Source: Cytophagales bacterium (lineage in GTDB: Bacteria > Bacteroidota > Bacteroidia > Cytophagales > Spirosomataceae). From it: DNA of 37,281 bases. Shown piece after piece: positions 24,631 through 32,119 of the stretch. The stretch is taken from assembly GCA_013298865.1 (NCBI GenBank), contig JAAFJL010000034.1, positions 1 through 37,281 of the forward strand, read 5' to 3'. Every line of letters begins with the position of its first letter. Positions within the stretch are counted from its first letter, which is position 1. Under the pieces are notes generated by a model. It worked only from the letters and a program-made list of their open reading frames with translations, was not told where the DNA came from and made no database searches. The translations under genes were made by a program, and so were the position numbers.

Positions 24631-26943
24631 TTATTTTATCTTAATATTTTTATTCCGATTTCCATAAATCTGGATAGGTTTTTCGGTAATATCTTTTCTA
24701 TATTTTAAACCTTCAATTTTGATATTCTGGCAGTTTTGAACCAATCCAACACTTTTGTCTTTTGTCAATAATTGAACATTAATCATCTGAATATCAGCAC
24801 CTTCGATACAAGTCAACCCTTTATTACTCTGAATATTGATATTTTCGAGGATAATATTTTTGACATTCATTTCTGGAAGTCCACGTATCATGATACCAGT
24901 TTCAGCCCCAAAACAATTGACATTTCTGACGTAAAATTCTCGAAAAGAAGGAGTAGTCTCATTTAACTCTTTTGCTTCAATTACTGGCGGTTCGTTTGAA
25001 TCTCCTTTGAGTGGCACAGGGTCTTTGGCAGAGTAGTACATATCAAACAAAATTGCTTCGCCTGCAATGTCCGTCATCTGAATATCATTGACGTAAATTT
25101 TCTCTACAACCCCGCCACGTCCACGAGTAGTTTTGAACCGTAAACCGACATCAGTTCCCGAAAAATTACAATTGGAAACAAACAAATTCCGAACGCCACC
25201 AGACATTTCTGAGCCAATCACAAAACCTCCATGTGCATGATAAACTGTATTGTTCCGAATGATAAAATTTTCGGTTGGTACTCCACGTTTTCTGCCCTGT
25301 TCGTCTCTACCCGATTTTATGGTAATGCCATCATCGCCAGTATCAAAAGTACAGTTTTCGAGGATTCCATTTTGGCAAGATTCCAAATCAATGGCATCGC
25401 TATTTTGGGCATACCAAAAGTTTTTCACTTTTACATTTTTTACTGAAATATGTTTGCAAAGCAAGGGATGAAGCGTCCAGGCAGGAGAATTTTGAAAAGA
25501 AAGTCCTTCAACAAGGATGTATTGGCAGCCCGTAAAGCTGACCATATTGGGGCGTAAGAAATCTTTGTAAGTCATTAATTCTTCGGCAGTTGGGCTGGTA
25601 ATATTTCCCGAAATATCCTTTATGATTTTCCCTGCTTTAGGCAATAAACTACCCTTCAAAGATTTTTCTGAGGGAAACCACGTGTCTTTATTTTCGTTTA
25701 AAACTCCACCAGATTTTACCAATTTTTCCCACTCGGAGGCAGTCTGTTTACTTTTTTTGATGGCTCGCCAAACATCTCCGCCACCATCAATAATTCCTTC
25801 GCCCGTAAGAGCAATATTTTCGAGATTTTTACCCGAAATAGGAGCTTGACAACGATAGGCTTCTTCGCCTTCCCAAGTAGTAACGATGGTTGGATAATCT
25901 TCTGGATTTCGACTAAATTGTAGAATTGCACCCTTCACAATGTATAAATTCACATTCGACAACATCAATATGGGTCCCGTTAGCCATAAACCTTTGGGTA
26001 TTAGAACGGTACCTCCGCCAGCTTGATTACATTGTTCAATAGCCTGATTGATGGCTTTGGTATTGATGGTAATTCCGTCCGATTTTGCCCCATAACGAGT
26101 AATATCAAAAGTGTCTTTTCTGAAAACTGGCGTGTAGAAATGGGGTAGTTCGTATTGATATTTTTCCTCAAATTCTGATTTCTTAATGAAATATTTTAGG
26201 GGAAGATTTTCATCAAAAATTGTCTCCACAACGGCACAAGCCATGATGTCTGCCCCGTATTTTGAAAAGTGAGTATCGTCTGTAATACCTTTTGGGAATT
26301 TTTGAAAAATGCCCCCTCCGTAGTGCATGAATAATATTTTTGAACCTTCAACTCCTTGATTTTCAATAATTTTAAAACTCTTTGCGTAAAGGTCAAGCAC
26401 AGGAACATGATATTTTTTACCCATTTCTTTTACAACTTTGAGGTAATCTGTATGCTGTGGAACACACTTTCCTGATTCATCAAATTTGCGTCGCATTACG
26501 GGAGTTATCAGTACTGGATTTGCTCCTTTTGCCTCAATTTCTGCAATGTATCTCAGTAAATTTTTCTGATAATCTTCTGGCGAAGCATACCGAGACGTAT
26601 CCGAAACTTTAGCATCATTATGCCCGAATTGCAGCATTACCCAATCACCTTTTTTTAGTTTGGAAATTACTTTTTGCCAATGTCCTAAATTCCTGAAGCT
26701 TCGGGTACTTCTACCATTAACAGCATGATTTTCTATCTTGATAGCATCAGTAAAATACTGCCCCAACATCATTCCCCAACCAGTTTCGGGGGCATCAATG
26801 GGTGCTTTCTCTGCCATTGTGGAGTCACCACAGAGAAAAATGGTTGGCTTTTCATTGTCCGAATTACTTTTCCAACTTGTGGTAGTAACTAAGAGAATGA
26901 TGAGTAACGAGAAGATTTTTTTGTGGAAAAAATGGGGTATCAT
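24631..26943 (-). CDS. Fusion: CE12 rhamnogalacturonan acetylesterase + GH28 polygalacturonase
   Basis: The 770-residue exported protein (hydrophobic leader about 8-23) combines two pectinolytic enzymes. Residues about 33-245 are an SGNH esterase of family CE12: Ser41 in FLCGDSTMAE, Gly77 in VNGRSTRSF, Asn109 in FGHND, and the Asp222-His225 pair in TDDTHFSKYGAD. Residues about 278-760 are a GH28 beta-helix: FDITRYGAKSDG, catalytic Asp516 in QNSDAID, Asp537/538 in TGDDGITIKSG, His571 in AHGGFVIGSE, and the substrate-binding LRFKT (601-605). One polypeptide can thus deacetylate and cut galacturonan or rhamnogalacturonan backbones. It is first in the operon with the GH105 enzyme and uxaA. Confidence 0.93.
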   Translation of the reverse strand: MIPHFFHKKIFSLLIILLVTTTSWKSNSDNEKPTIFLCGDSTMAEKAPIDAPETGWGMMLGQYFTDAIKIENHAVNGRSTRSFRNLGHWQKVISKLKKGDWVMLQFGHNDAKVSDTSRYASPEDYQKNLLRYIAEIEAKGANPVLITPVMRRKFDESGKCVPQHTDYLKVVKEMGKKYHVPVLDLYAKSFKIIENQGVEGSKILFMHYGGGIFQKFPKGITDDTHFSKYGADIMACAVVETIFDENLPLKYFIKKSEFEEKYQYELPHFYTPVFRKDTFDITRYGAKSDGITINTKAINQAIEQCNQAGGGTVLIPKGLWLTGPILMLSNVNLYIVKGAILQFSRNPEDYPTIVTTWEGEEAYRCQAPISGKNLENIALTGEGIIDGGGDVWRAIKKSKQTASEWEKLVKSGGVLNENKDTWFPSEKSLKGSLLPKAGKIIKDISGNITSPTAEELMTYKDFLRPNMVSFTGCQYILVEGLSFQNSPAWTLHPLLCKHISVKNVKVKNFWYAQNSDAIDLESCQNGILENCTFDTGDDGITIKSGRDEQGRKRGVPTENFIIRNNTVYHAHGGFVIGSEMSGGVRNLFVSNCNFSGTDVGLRFKTTRGRGGVVEKIYVNDIQMTDIAGEAILFDMYYSAKDPVPLKGDSNEPPVIEAKELNETTPSFREFYVRNVNCFGAETGIMIRGLPEMNVKNIILENINIQSNKGLTCIEGADIQMINVQLLTKDKSVGLVQNCQNIKIEGLKYRKDITEKPIQIYGNRNKNIKIK

Positions 26944-27042
26944 CAGAAGGGAATTTAAGTGATTATTCAGTGGAATATTGTAGAATTCAGAGACTAAAAC
27001 TGATTGCTACAATGTTGACGAATTTTTCACTAATCCTCCCTA

Positions 27043-27879
27043 CTATCCTACCAATACCTCTTTGAATTTCAGATAGTTAGCCTTTTTTTCAGAGCTATCA
27101 TAAATCGCAAAAATGATTTCTTTGAAGCTATTTTTGAAATGTTTTTGAATCACTTCATTGAAATATCCTGCTACTTCTATGGGTTCGTTTCTGAAAACGC
27201 CACAGCCCCAAGCTCCTAAAATAATTGATTCAATTCCGTTGGTGACTGCCAAAGCCAGAACCTTTTCGATTCTTGATTTAAAAACCTTTGCAATCTCTGA
27301 CATTTCTCTATTTCTTTCATGCTGCAACATCGCTCCTTTGTTGGGTGCGGGGGACGTAATGACATCAACTTTTAGAGGTGTTGCCAAGGTATTTCCTTCG
27401 TCATCAAACCAAAAAAGTACTTCTGGACTATAAATCATGTAGTCTGAATACAGAAAACTGGGTTGCCCTCGGTTGTATTCGTACATTTTCCAATTCTTTG
27501 TTTGCGAGGCATAAAGACTCGATGACCTCGCTAAACTTTCCTCCTGTGCAGATGCTCCGCCCAAGAAACCGCCACCTGGATTTTTGGCAGAAGCAAAGTT
27601 GAGAACCGCCGTTTTGAGTTCCTGTGGAGCTTTTTCTATGGCTTCGATGGTAGAACAATTCCAAATTTGGGTATTTGTTTCAAAATCCAAATTTGCCTTT
27701 TTTGTGTTTGAATCTTCTAAAACCTCCGCCCAATCGTCAGGGGCAATCGTATAGGTTTTTTCGATTGTGTTCTGAATACCTGCTTTCACGTTTACGTAGG
27801 TGTTGTTGTGTTCGTATTGTCCTTTCTCGATAATTTCGAGCGTTCTTTTTGCTGTTTCTATTCTTGTTGATTGTTTCAT
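27043..27879 (-). CDS. TIGR02452-family microbial PARG-type ADP-ribose hydrolase
   Basis: From Met 27879 (MKQSTRIETAKRTLEIIEKG) the protein has 278 residues. An N-terminal DUF2263 region (about 1-90; YVNVKAGI, WNCSTIEA) precedes a macrodomain-like fold with the PARG signature GGG-x7-QEE: Gly102-104 and Gln112-Glu113-Glu114 in NPGGGFLGGASAQEESLARS. ILGAWGCGVFRNEP follows at about 214. Bacterial PARG-type enzymes hydrolyse poly- or protein-linked ADP-ribose. An in-frame ATG at 28086 would add 69 residues, but those are encoded by the hairpin repeat at 27906-28078, so that start is spurious. It lies behind the macrodomain gene on the same strand, the hairpin element between them. Confidence 0.9.
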   Translation of the reverse strand: MKQSTRIETAKRTLEIIEKGQYEHNNTYVNVKAGIQNTIEKTYTIAPDDWAEVLEDSNTKKANLDFETNTQIWNCSTIEAIEKAPQELKTAVLNFASAKNPGGGFLGGASAQEESLARSSSLYASQTKNWKMYEYNRGQPSFLYSDYMIYSPEVLFWFDDEGNTLATPLKVDVITSPAPNKGAMLQHERNREMSEIAKVFKSRIEKVLALAVTNGIESIILGAWGCGVFRNEPIEVAGYFNEVIQKHFKNSFKEIIFAIYDSSEKKANYLKFKEVLVG

Positions 27880-27905
27880 TTTTTTGTTTTTTATGTAGGT
27901 ATAAA

Positions 27906-28078
27906 GAAGCTGTTTAAATTTTTCGTTTTGAATGGAAATTGAGTTCATTTTTAAGCTGATAGTTTGAAAATTATAAGCCCCCAGTGGAACTGATAGCAGA
28001 GCTACGTTGAATAATTTTTGAACTATCAGGTTGAAAATGAACCTATTTACAACGAAAGGAATAAGTTTAAACAGCTTC
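27906..28078. repeat. Long hairpin (MITE-like) element, copy 1
   Basis: The terminal inverted repeats are GAAGCTGTTTAAA (27906-27918) and TTTAAACAGCTTC (28066-28078). Nearly the whole element folds into one long imperfect hairpin (for example GAGTTCATTTTTAAGCTGAT against its partner ATCAGGTTGAAAATGAACC). The apex contains ATAGCAGAGCTACGTTGAA (27993-28011), almost identical to the apex of copy 2 (37088-37106). The right terminus supplies the last codons and stop of the macrodomain gene. It encodes no plausible protein, so it is probably non-autonomous. No clear target-site duplication is visible. Confidence 0.8.
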
Positions 28079-28543
28079 ATAATCATAAACTGTCACTTCC
28101 ACTTCATTTTCGAGTAAAGTAGCTTCAATTAATGGTTCAATTTTATCCCAAGTACCACCTGCAAGTCCACAACCGATGCGGGGCATGAATACACCTGCGG
28201 AATTTTCGATGGCAAATTTTGTTAATTTTTCCAGCCCCGACAAAACGGCTTCGTACCGAATAGGCGGATTGCCGTCTTTGTCTTTGTGAATGGTATGTTG
28301 CCCGATAAGATTTGCGACCCAAATATCATTTTCAACTTGTACAAATTGAATTTCTCCGAGAGCAAAACCTTCTTTTGACGCAAACCATTCTTTATATTTT
28401 TTCTCAGGTTCAGCCCAACGTTTGGACACCGCCAAAACAAAGCCCCTTCCCCAACCACCAATATCATTACAAATGTGGACGATGACTTTGTTTTTGGAAG
28501 AAATTGGAGCAGTTGCATCTCCGTTTTTGTAGGTTATTTTCAT
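28067..28543 (-). CDS. Stand-alone macrodomain (ADP-ribose-binding/hydrolase) protein
   Basis: At 158 residues this is a single macrodomain of the ALC1/TARG1/Poa1-like branch: KITYKNGDAT at strand 1-2, HICNDIGGWGRGF (about 23-35) at the ribose loop, and MPRIGCGLAGGTW (120-132) at the phosphate loop. It would bind ADP-ribose or remove it from proteins or DNA. Compared by eye with TARG1, the catalytic Lys and Asp positions appear replaced (IGQ at 80-82; Ala128 after GCGL), so its chemistry may differ or it may only bind. The final residues YEAV and the stop are encoded by the terminal repeat of the adjacent hairpin element. It is the first gene of a minus-strand pair with the PARG-type gene, divergent from 28609. 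Confidence 0.9.
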   Translation of the reverse strand: MKITYKNGDATAPISSKNKVIVHICNDIGGWGRGFVLAVSKRWAEPEKKYKEWFASKEGFALGEIQFVQVENDIWVANLIGQHTIHKDKDGNPPIRYEAVLSGLEKLTKFAIENSAGVFMPRIGCGLAGGTWDKIEPLIEATLLENEVEVTVYDYEAV

Positions 28544-28569
28544 GATTTTTATTCTTTGAAATGTTTTTA

Positions 28570-28577
28570 TAATTTTG
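28570..28577 (+). promoter_or_regulatory. Possible -7 promoter box
   Basis: TAATTTTG matches TAnnTTTG, 31 bp before the start at 28609. No TTTG occurs at 19-21 bp upstream (one lies 11 bp away), so the call is tentative. Confidence 0.35.
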
Positions 28578-28608
28578 CCAAGCTGATTTAGACAAACTAC
28601 TTTGGATT

Positions 28609-28893
28609 ATGAAAAATTTACATACAAATCCATCTCAAACTTTGCCTTTATTCGTTAATGAAGATTGGCTAAAACAGGCAATAGAAGAACTTGATACTCG
28701 TAAAATGACCGTTGAAGAACGTTACGCATACGAATATGCAGTTTCTACAAATGCCGAAGTAATTAATGCTGAAAAACGAAAAGTAGCCAATCTATTAGCC
28801 TTAAATATTTTAACCATTGAACAAATCGCTAACTCCCTTGATGTTTCTGTTGATTTTGTGCTTGATGTACAAAGAAATCAATTAGTGAATTAG
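28609..28893 (+). CDS. Small protein resembling the C-terminal region of Rpn-family nucleases
   Basis: The 94-residue product has a helical segment NEDWLKQAIEELDTRKMTVEERYAYEYAV-like in layout to the part of Rpn/PD-(D/E)xK transposase-like nucleases that follows the catalytic domain, and ends with a helix-turn-helix-like motif, ILTIEQIANSLDVSVDFVLD. No nuclease domain is present, so it is either an orphan C-terminal fragment or a stand-alone regulatory protein. A small internal C-terminal product of Rpn genes is known to inhibit the full nuclease in E. coli; that this gene acts likewise is inference. It is the only + strand gene in the interior of the NAD island, and it is divergent from the macrodomain gene. 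Confidence 0.65.
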   Translation: MKNLHTNPSQTLPLFVNEDWLKQAIEELDTRKMTVEERYAYEYAVSTNAEVINAEKRKVANLLALNILTIEQIANSLDVSVDFVLDVQRNQLVN

Positions 28894-28929
28894 TTGTGAT
28901 ATTAGCTTGTTTGTAAGTTATTTTGAGAT

Positions 28930-29481
28930 TCAATTTTCTTCAAAACGATACATAATATCAGTTCTTAAAACATACTTTTCTCCTTGCAAAATCTCTTTGC
29001 CTTCGTGTTTTAGTTGATGCTTGAAAATAAGAGCCGAACCTATTTTAGGCTTTACGATTAAATCACCAAAAGCGGTTTCACCACCTTCAAAATCTTCATT
29101 CAGATACATCAGTAAGGTATAACAACTAAACTCTGTTTCGCTTCTTTGGTAACTGCCGTCGATGTGTCGTTTAAACTTTTGACCAACTTCATATTTATAA
29201 AAACGGAACATTTCATTGAGTCCAATTGCTTCTGAATTTCCGATATTTTGAATACAAAATGGTTGAACTTTTCGCCAAATTTTTTCTGCCAATAGTTCAT
29301 CGGAAAACATGATCCTGGAATTATTGCGAAGATTTTTCATCATCACTTGCCCCGAACTCGTCTGGACTTTTGCCTCTTCGTAACCTTGTTGTTCGCTCCA
29401 AAGAATGTAATGCTCACATTCCTGAGCCGTAAAGAAATCTTCTACCAAGATGATGTCTTCGGTGAATTTTGTTGTTTTCAT
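28930..29481 (-). CDS. 2OG-Fe(II) dioxygenase (prolyl 4-hydroxylase-like)
   Basis: From Met 29481 (MKTTKFTEDIILVEDFF) the 183-residue protein has the double-stranded beta-helix of the P4Hc family. The iron ligands are His106 and Asp108 (RHIDGSYQ) and His159 (LKHEG); Arg173 (VLRTDIMYRF) would bind 2-oxoglutarate. The segment LNEDFEGGETAFGD is also typical. An ATG at 29517 would overlap the upstream lipoprotein gene and add an uncharacteristic 12 residues; I prefer 29481, leaving a 23-bp gap. It is probably last in the DraG-NADAR-lipoprotein-dioxygenase set. The substrate is unknown; an oxidised or hydroxylated protein side chain is one possibility. Confidence 0.88.
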   Translation of the reverse strand: MKTTKFTEDIILVEDFFTAQECEHYILWSEQQGYEEAKVQTSSGQVMMKNLRNNSRIMFSDELLAEKIWRKVQPFCIQNIGNSEAIGLNEMFRFYKYEVGQKFKRHIDGSYQRSETEFSCYTLLMYLNEDFEGGETAFGDLIVKPKIGSALIFKHQLKHEGKEILQGEKYVLRTDIMYRFEEN

Positions 29482-29504
29482 TTGATTCAGAAGGTTTTTA
29501 ATTC

Positions 29505-30434
29505 CTATTTTACACACCGCCCCTCAAGCCCATCTGCCCAATAATGTTTTCGCATATATTCTTGAATAACAGTCACGATGGTTGACGCAAATTTCTTACG
29601 ATTGGCATCAGTATCTCTAACACCCGTGAAATTGCATTCTATCTGAATAGCATCCAGTTCTCCGTTCTTTTCTGAACCATAAATTTGGGTGGTATAGCCT
29701 CCCGAAAAGTATAATTCTCCCACCTTTGGGGCTACATCTTGCTTACTCGGAACGGCTGGATAGCCTTTTTCTTGAAAGAGTGTTCCCAAAGAATTATCTC
29801 CTCTCAGAAGATTTGGGAACGCAATATTACCTAAATTTTGGGTTATTAAACTCCTAATGCTACTTCGGTTAGCGTAACTTTCAGTGATTAATTGGCTGTC
29901 TGTTTTACGCAAATCGGCATCGTCCAAAAGGTAGCCCAATTCTAACCGTTGGGCTGTGTGTCCGTGTCCGTGTAAGTCAATCAAAAGTCCCTTTTTATGC
30001 GTTTTGAGAACTTCTTGTTTGGCAGTTTCAATAAACTGCGTATATTCTCGCCAAGCCTGTTGTGCCAAAATATTTCCGTTGGCAGCCTCAACTATTTCAC
30101 GATTAGCATCCATTTTTACTCGATGCAAACGATTGATAATGGTGTGAGGATAACAACCAATTCTCGTAACCATAATACTATCAACAAGTCTGATGAGTTC
30201 TTGCGTATTGGCATCGGCGGTGGTAACACAGCCCGTACAATTACGGTCTGGAATGTCGGTTGGTTTGAGCGAACCACCGTGCGGAGCTGTGAAAATAATC
30301 GGTAAATTACCTGATTTGTATTCGGTAAAATCTCTCATTCCCAACACTGTAGTTCTTGTAAACGACTGACTTACGTCAATTGATTGTTTACAGGAGACAA
30401 TCCAAAATACGAATATGGATAGTATGTATTTCAT
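29505..30434 (-). CDS. N-formylglutamate amidohydrolase-like lipoprotein
   Basis: The 309-residue product carries a lipoprotein signal (MKYILSIFVFWIVSC, lipobox Cys15). The domain is of the FGase/zinc-peptidase-like type: TAPHGGSLKP (49-58), KMDANREIVEAA (about 108-118) and LLIDLHGHGHT (150-160) supply the metal- and substrate-binding His, Asp, Asn and Arg. A late IQIECNFTGVR gives the general-base Glu. In the cytosolic enzyme N-formylglutamate is hydrolysed in histidine degradation, but hut genes are absent here and this one is exported, so it more likely cleaves an amide or peptide in the envelope. It is 62 bp from the NADAR gene and 23 bp from the dioxygenase gene. Confidence 0.8.
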   Translation of the reverse strand: MKYILSIFVFWIVSCKQSIDVSQSFTRTTVLGMRDFTEYKSGNLPIIFTAPHGGSLKPTDIPDRNCTGCVTTADANTQELIRLVDSIMVTRIGCYPHTIINRLHRVKMDANREIVEAANGNILAQQAWREYTQFIETAKQEVLKTHKKGLLIDLHGHGHTAQRLELGYLLDDADLRKTDSQLITESYANRSSIRSLITQNLGNIAFPNLLRGDNSLGTLFQEKGYPAVPSKQDVAPKVGELYFSGGYTTQIYGSEKNGELDAIQIECNFTGVRDTDANRKKFASTIVTVIQEYMRKHYWADGLEGRCVK

Positions 30435-30496
30435 GGAAAAATGGTTGTTTTTATTCCTGAATTTTCATCATTGGATATTTTTTACAGATGTATTCT

Positions 30497-31048
30497 CTAA
30501 TTTTCTCTCAATAAATCCCGAACCTCCATCAAGGCAAAACCCAAAAGATTTGTGCCTTTCCATTGCTCAGGATTTTCAGTATTTGGATTATTGATACCTA
30601 AACCAATTCCCCAAATTGGGTCACGGGGGCTTGCTTCGACTATTATTCGGTCTTTGGTATTCAATAAAAATTCTTTGAGGTCTTTGTTCTGAGAAAATTT
30701 ATGAATATTCCCTTGCACGACAATGTCAAAGCACTTTTCTTTCCAAATTTCTACTTCAAAATTCTGAACTTCTCTGCCAAATTTTTTGGCTTCGGCAGGC
30801 GTATTGCAAGCAATGATTTTGGCTAATGTTGCGGTATCATTAAAAAGCCGAGCCTTTTCAGCCATCATCCAATGTTCGGCTGTTTTGTATTCCATTTCGT
30901 CCACCACAAACGATGAAAACCACCACTGACTAAAACAGGTTTTGGTAATAGAGCCATCCAAACTTGGTTGATGTCCCCAAAAACATAAGTATTTGAATTT
31001 CAATCCATTATTGATTGAATTGATGAGGTTTTGTTTGTTGTATTTCAT
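30497..31048 (-). CDS. NADAR domain protein (YbiA-like)
   Basis: The 183-residue protein is a full NADAR (NAD and ADP-ribose associated) domain: YLCFWG (20-25), CFSQWWFSSF (38-47), TAEHWMMAEKARLF (56-69), CNTPAEAKKFGREV (81-94), ASPRDPIWGIGL (139-150) and NLLGFALMEVR (167-177). Family members cleave N-glycosidic bonds: YbiA-type proteins act on riboflavin intermediates, and others remove ADP-ribose from guanine in DNA as antitoxins to DarT-like toxins. Its start codon overlaps the stop of the ADP-ribosylglycohydrolase gene in an ATGA, so the two are translationally coupled. This context points to ADP-ribose rather than riboflavin chemistry, which is inference. Confidence 0.92.
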   Translation of the reverse strand: MKYNKQNLINSINNGLKFKYLCFWGHQPSLDGSITKTCFSQWWFSSFVVDEMEYKTAEHWMMAEKARLFNDTATLAKIIACNTPAEAKKFGREVQNFEVEIWKEKCFDIVVQGNIHKFSQNKDLKEFLLNTKDRIIVEASPRDPIWGIGLGINNPNTENPEQWKGTNLLGFALMEVRDLLREN

Positions 31049-32010
31049 GGGTGGTGTTTTTTATTTAGTCTATCGGCTAATTCTTCTATTTCCTTTCTCT
31101 TTGCAATAACATTTTTCCAATCTTCTGGGATGTTTTCATATCCATAATAAAGTCCTGCTAAACCACCAGTAACACAGCCAGTTGTATCAGTATCTTTACC
31201 AAGATTGACTGCTTTGAGGACTGATTCTGCATAGTTTGAAGTTTTCAAGAAACACCAAATGGATGCTTCTAATGTATGAACTACATAGCCTGAACTAAAT
31301 ATTTCTGCCTCAAAATAGCTATCAATTGGACTGCAATCATAAGGAATTGTATCGTTCTGTAAAATGCGATTATACAAGCCCATTTCTTTCTCAGAAGCTA
31401 TTGCATTGGCGTTAAGAAATTGATTTACAGTCTCTTGCACCATTGACAATGCCTTGTATTTTTCTTCACCTTTCATCAAAATTAAGGCATATTCCACATA
31501 AATAAAGCATCCTAAAACTGACCTTGTATGTGCATGAGTAATGCCTGAAACGTCTTTAATAATCTGAAAGCGTTTTTCGATTGGTAAATCTTTGACTAAG
31601 AAAATGATTGGTAAAATTCGCATCAAAGAACCATTCCCATTATCCTCTTCCGCACGCCCTCCTGATGTGTATGGATTGTTTGATAATTTTAATGCTTCTA
31701 AAGCACAAGATGTTGCGATTCCGATATCAAACACTTCTTCATGTGCAGTCCAGTATGCTTCATTTTTCCATTTCAAAAATAATTTTCCGATGTCTTTTAA
31801 ATCGTATCCTTTACAAAGGCTTTCAGCTAAACAAAAAGCTAAGGAACTATCGTCTGACCATGTTCCAGCAGGTTGACTATGAATACCATTACCTGCCATA
31901 GAAGTAACAGGTTTTAAACTTAAACTATATCTTGATTGAAATTCCACGGGTACGCCCAAGGCATCACCTACGGACAACCCCATTAATATGTCGAGTGCTT
32001 TATTTTTCAT
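31045..32010 (-). CDS. ADP-ribosylglycohydrolase (DraG/ARH family)
   Basis: The 321-residue protein begins LDILMGLSVGDALGVPVEF, the family signature, followed by the metal-binding GTWSDDSSL (Asp53, Asp54), NGNGSLMRI (about 128-136), and near the C terminus NLGKDTDTTGCVTGGLAGLYYG (Asp273, Asp275). These acidic residues hold the two Mg ions that activate water for cleaving ADP-ribose from arginine (DraG, ARH1) or other acceptors (ARH3). There is no nitrogenase, so the DraG role in nitrogen fixation does not apply. It overlaps the NADAR gene by 4 bp and opens the cotranscribed set reading to 28930. Confidence 0.93.
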   Translation of the reverse strand: MKNKALDILMGLSVGDALGVPVEFQSRYSLSLKPVTSMAGNGIHSQPAGTWSDDSSLAFCLAESLCKGYDLKDIGKLFLKWKNEAYWTAHEEVFDIGIATSCALEALKLSNNPYTSGGRAEEDNGNGSLMRILPIIFLVKDLPIEKRFQIIKDVSGITHAHTRSVLGCFIYVEYALILMKGEEKYKALSMVQETVNQFLNANAIASEKEMGLYNRILQNDTIPYDCSPIDSYFEAEIFSSGYVVHTLEASIWCFLKTSNYAESVLKAVNLGKDTDTTGCVTGGLAGLYYGYENIPEDWKNVIAKRKEIEELADRLNKKHHP

Positions 32011-32119
32011 TGTTTTATAATTTATGGTAATCTTCTTTTGTCTGAATCAAGATTTACCCCTACCTATCATTAAAATATTTACTAATTTTTACCGTTCTTA
32101 AAAAAATAAAAATCATCCT

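Noticed and set aside
27880..28086. 69-residue N-terminal extension of the PARG-type protein
   Set aside because: The extension is encoded by the hairpin repeat element, and the family start matches Met 27879.
29482..29517. Start of the dioxygenase at 29517
   Set aside because: It would overlap the upstream lipoprotein gene; Met 29481 gives a normal domain start and spacing.
31045..32010. Nitrogenase-regulating DraG function
   Set aside because: There is no DraT or nif gene; the context is NAD/ADP-ribose metabolism, so only the family is assigned.
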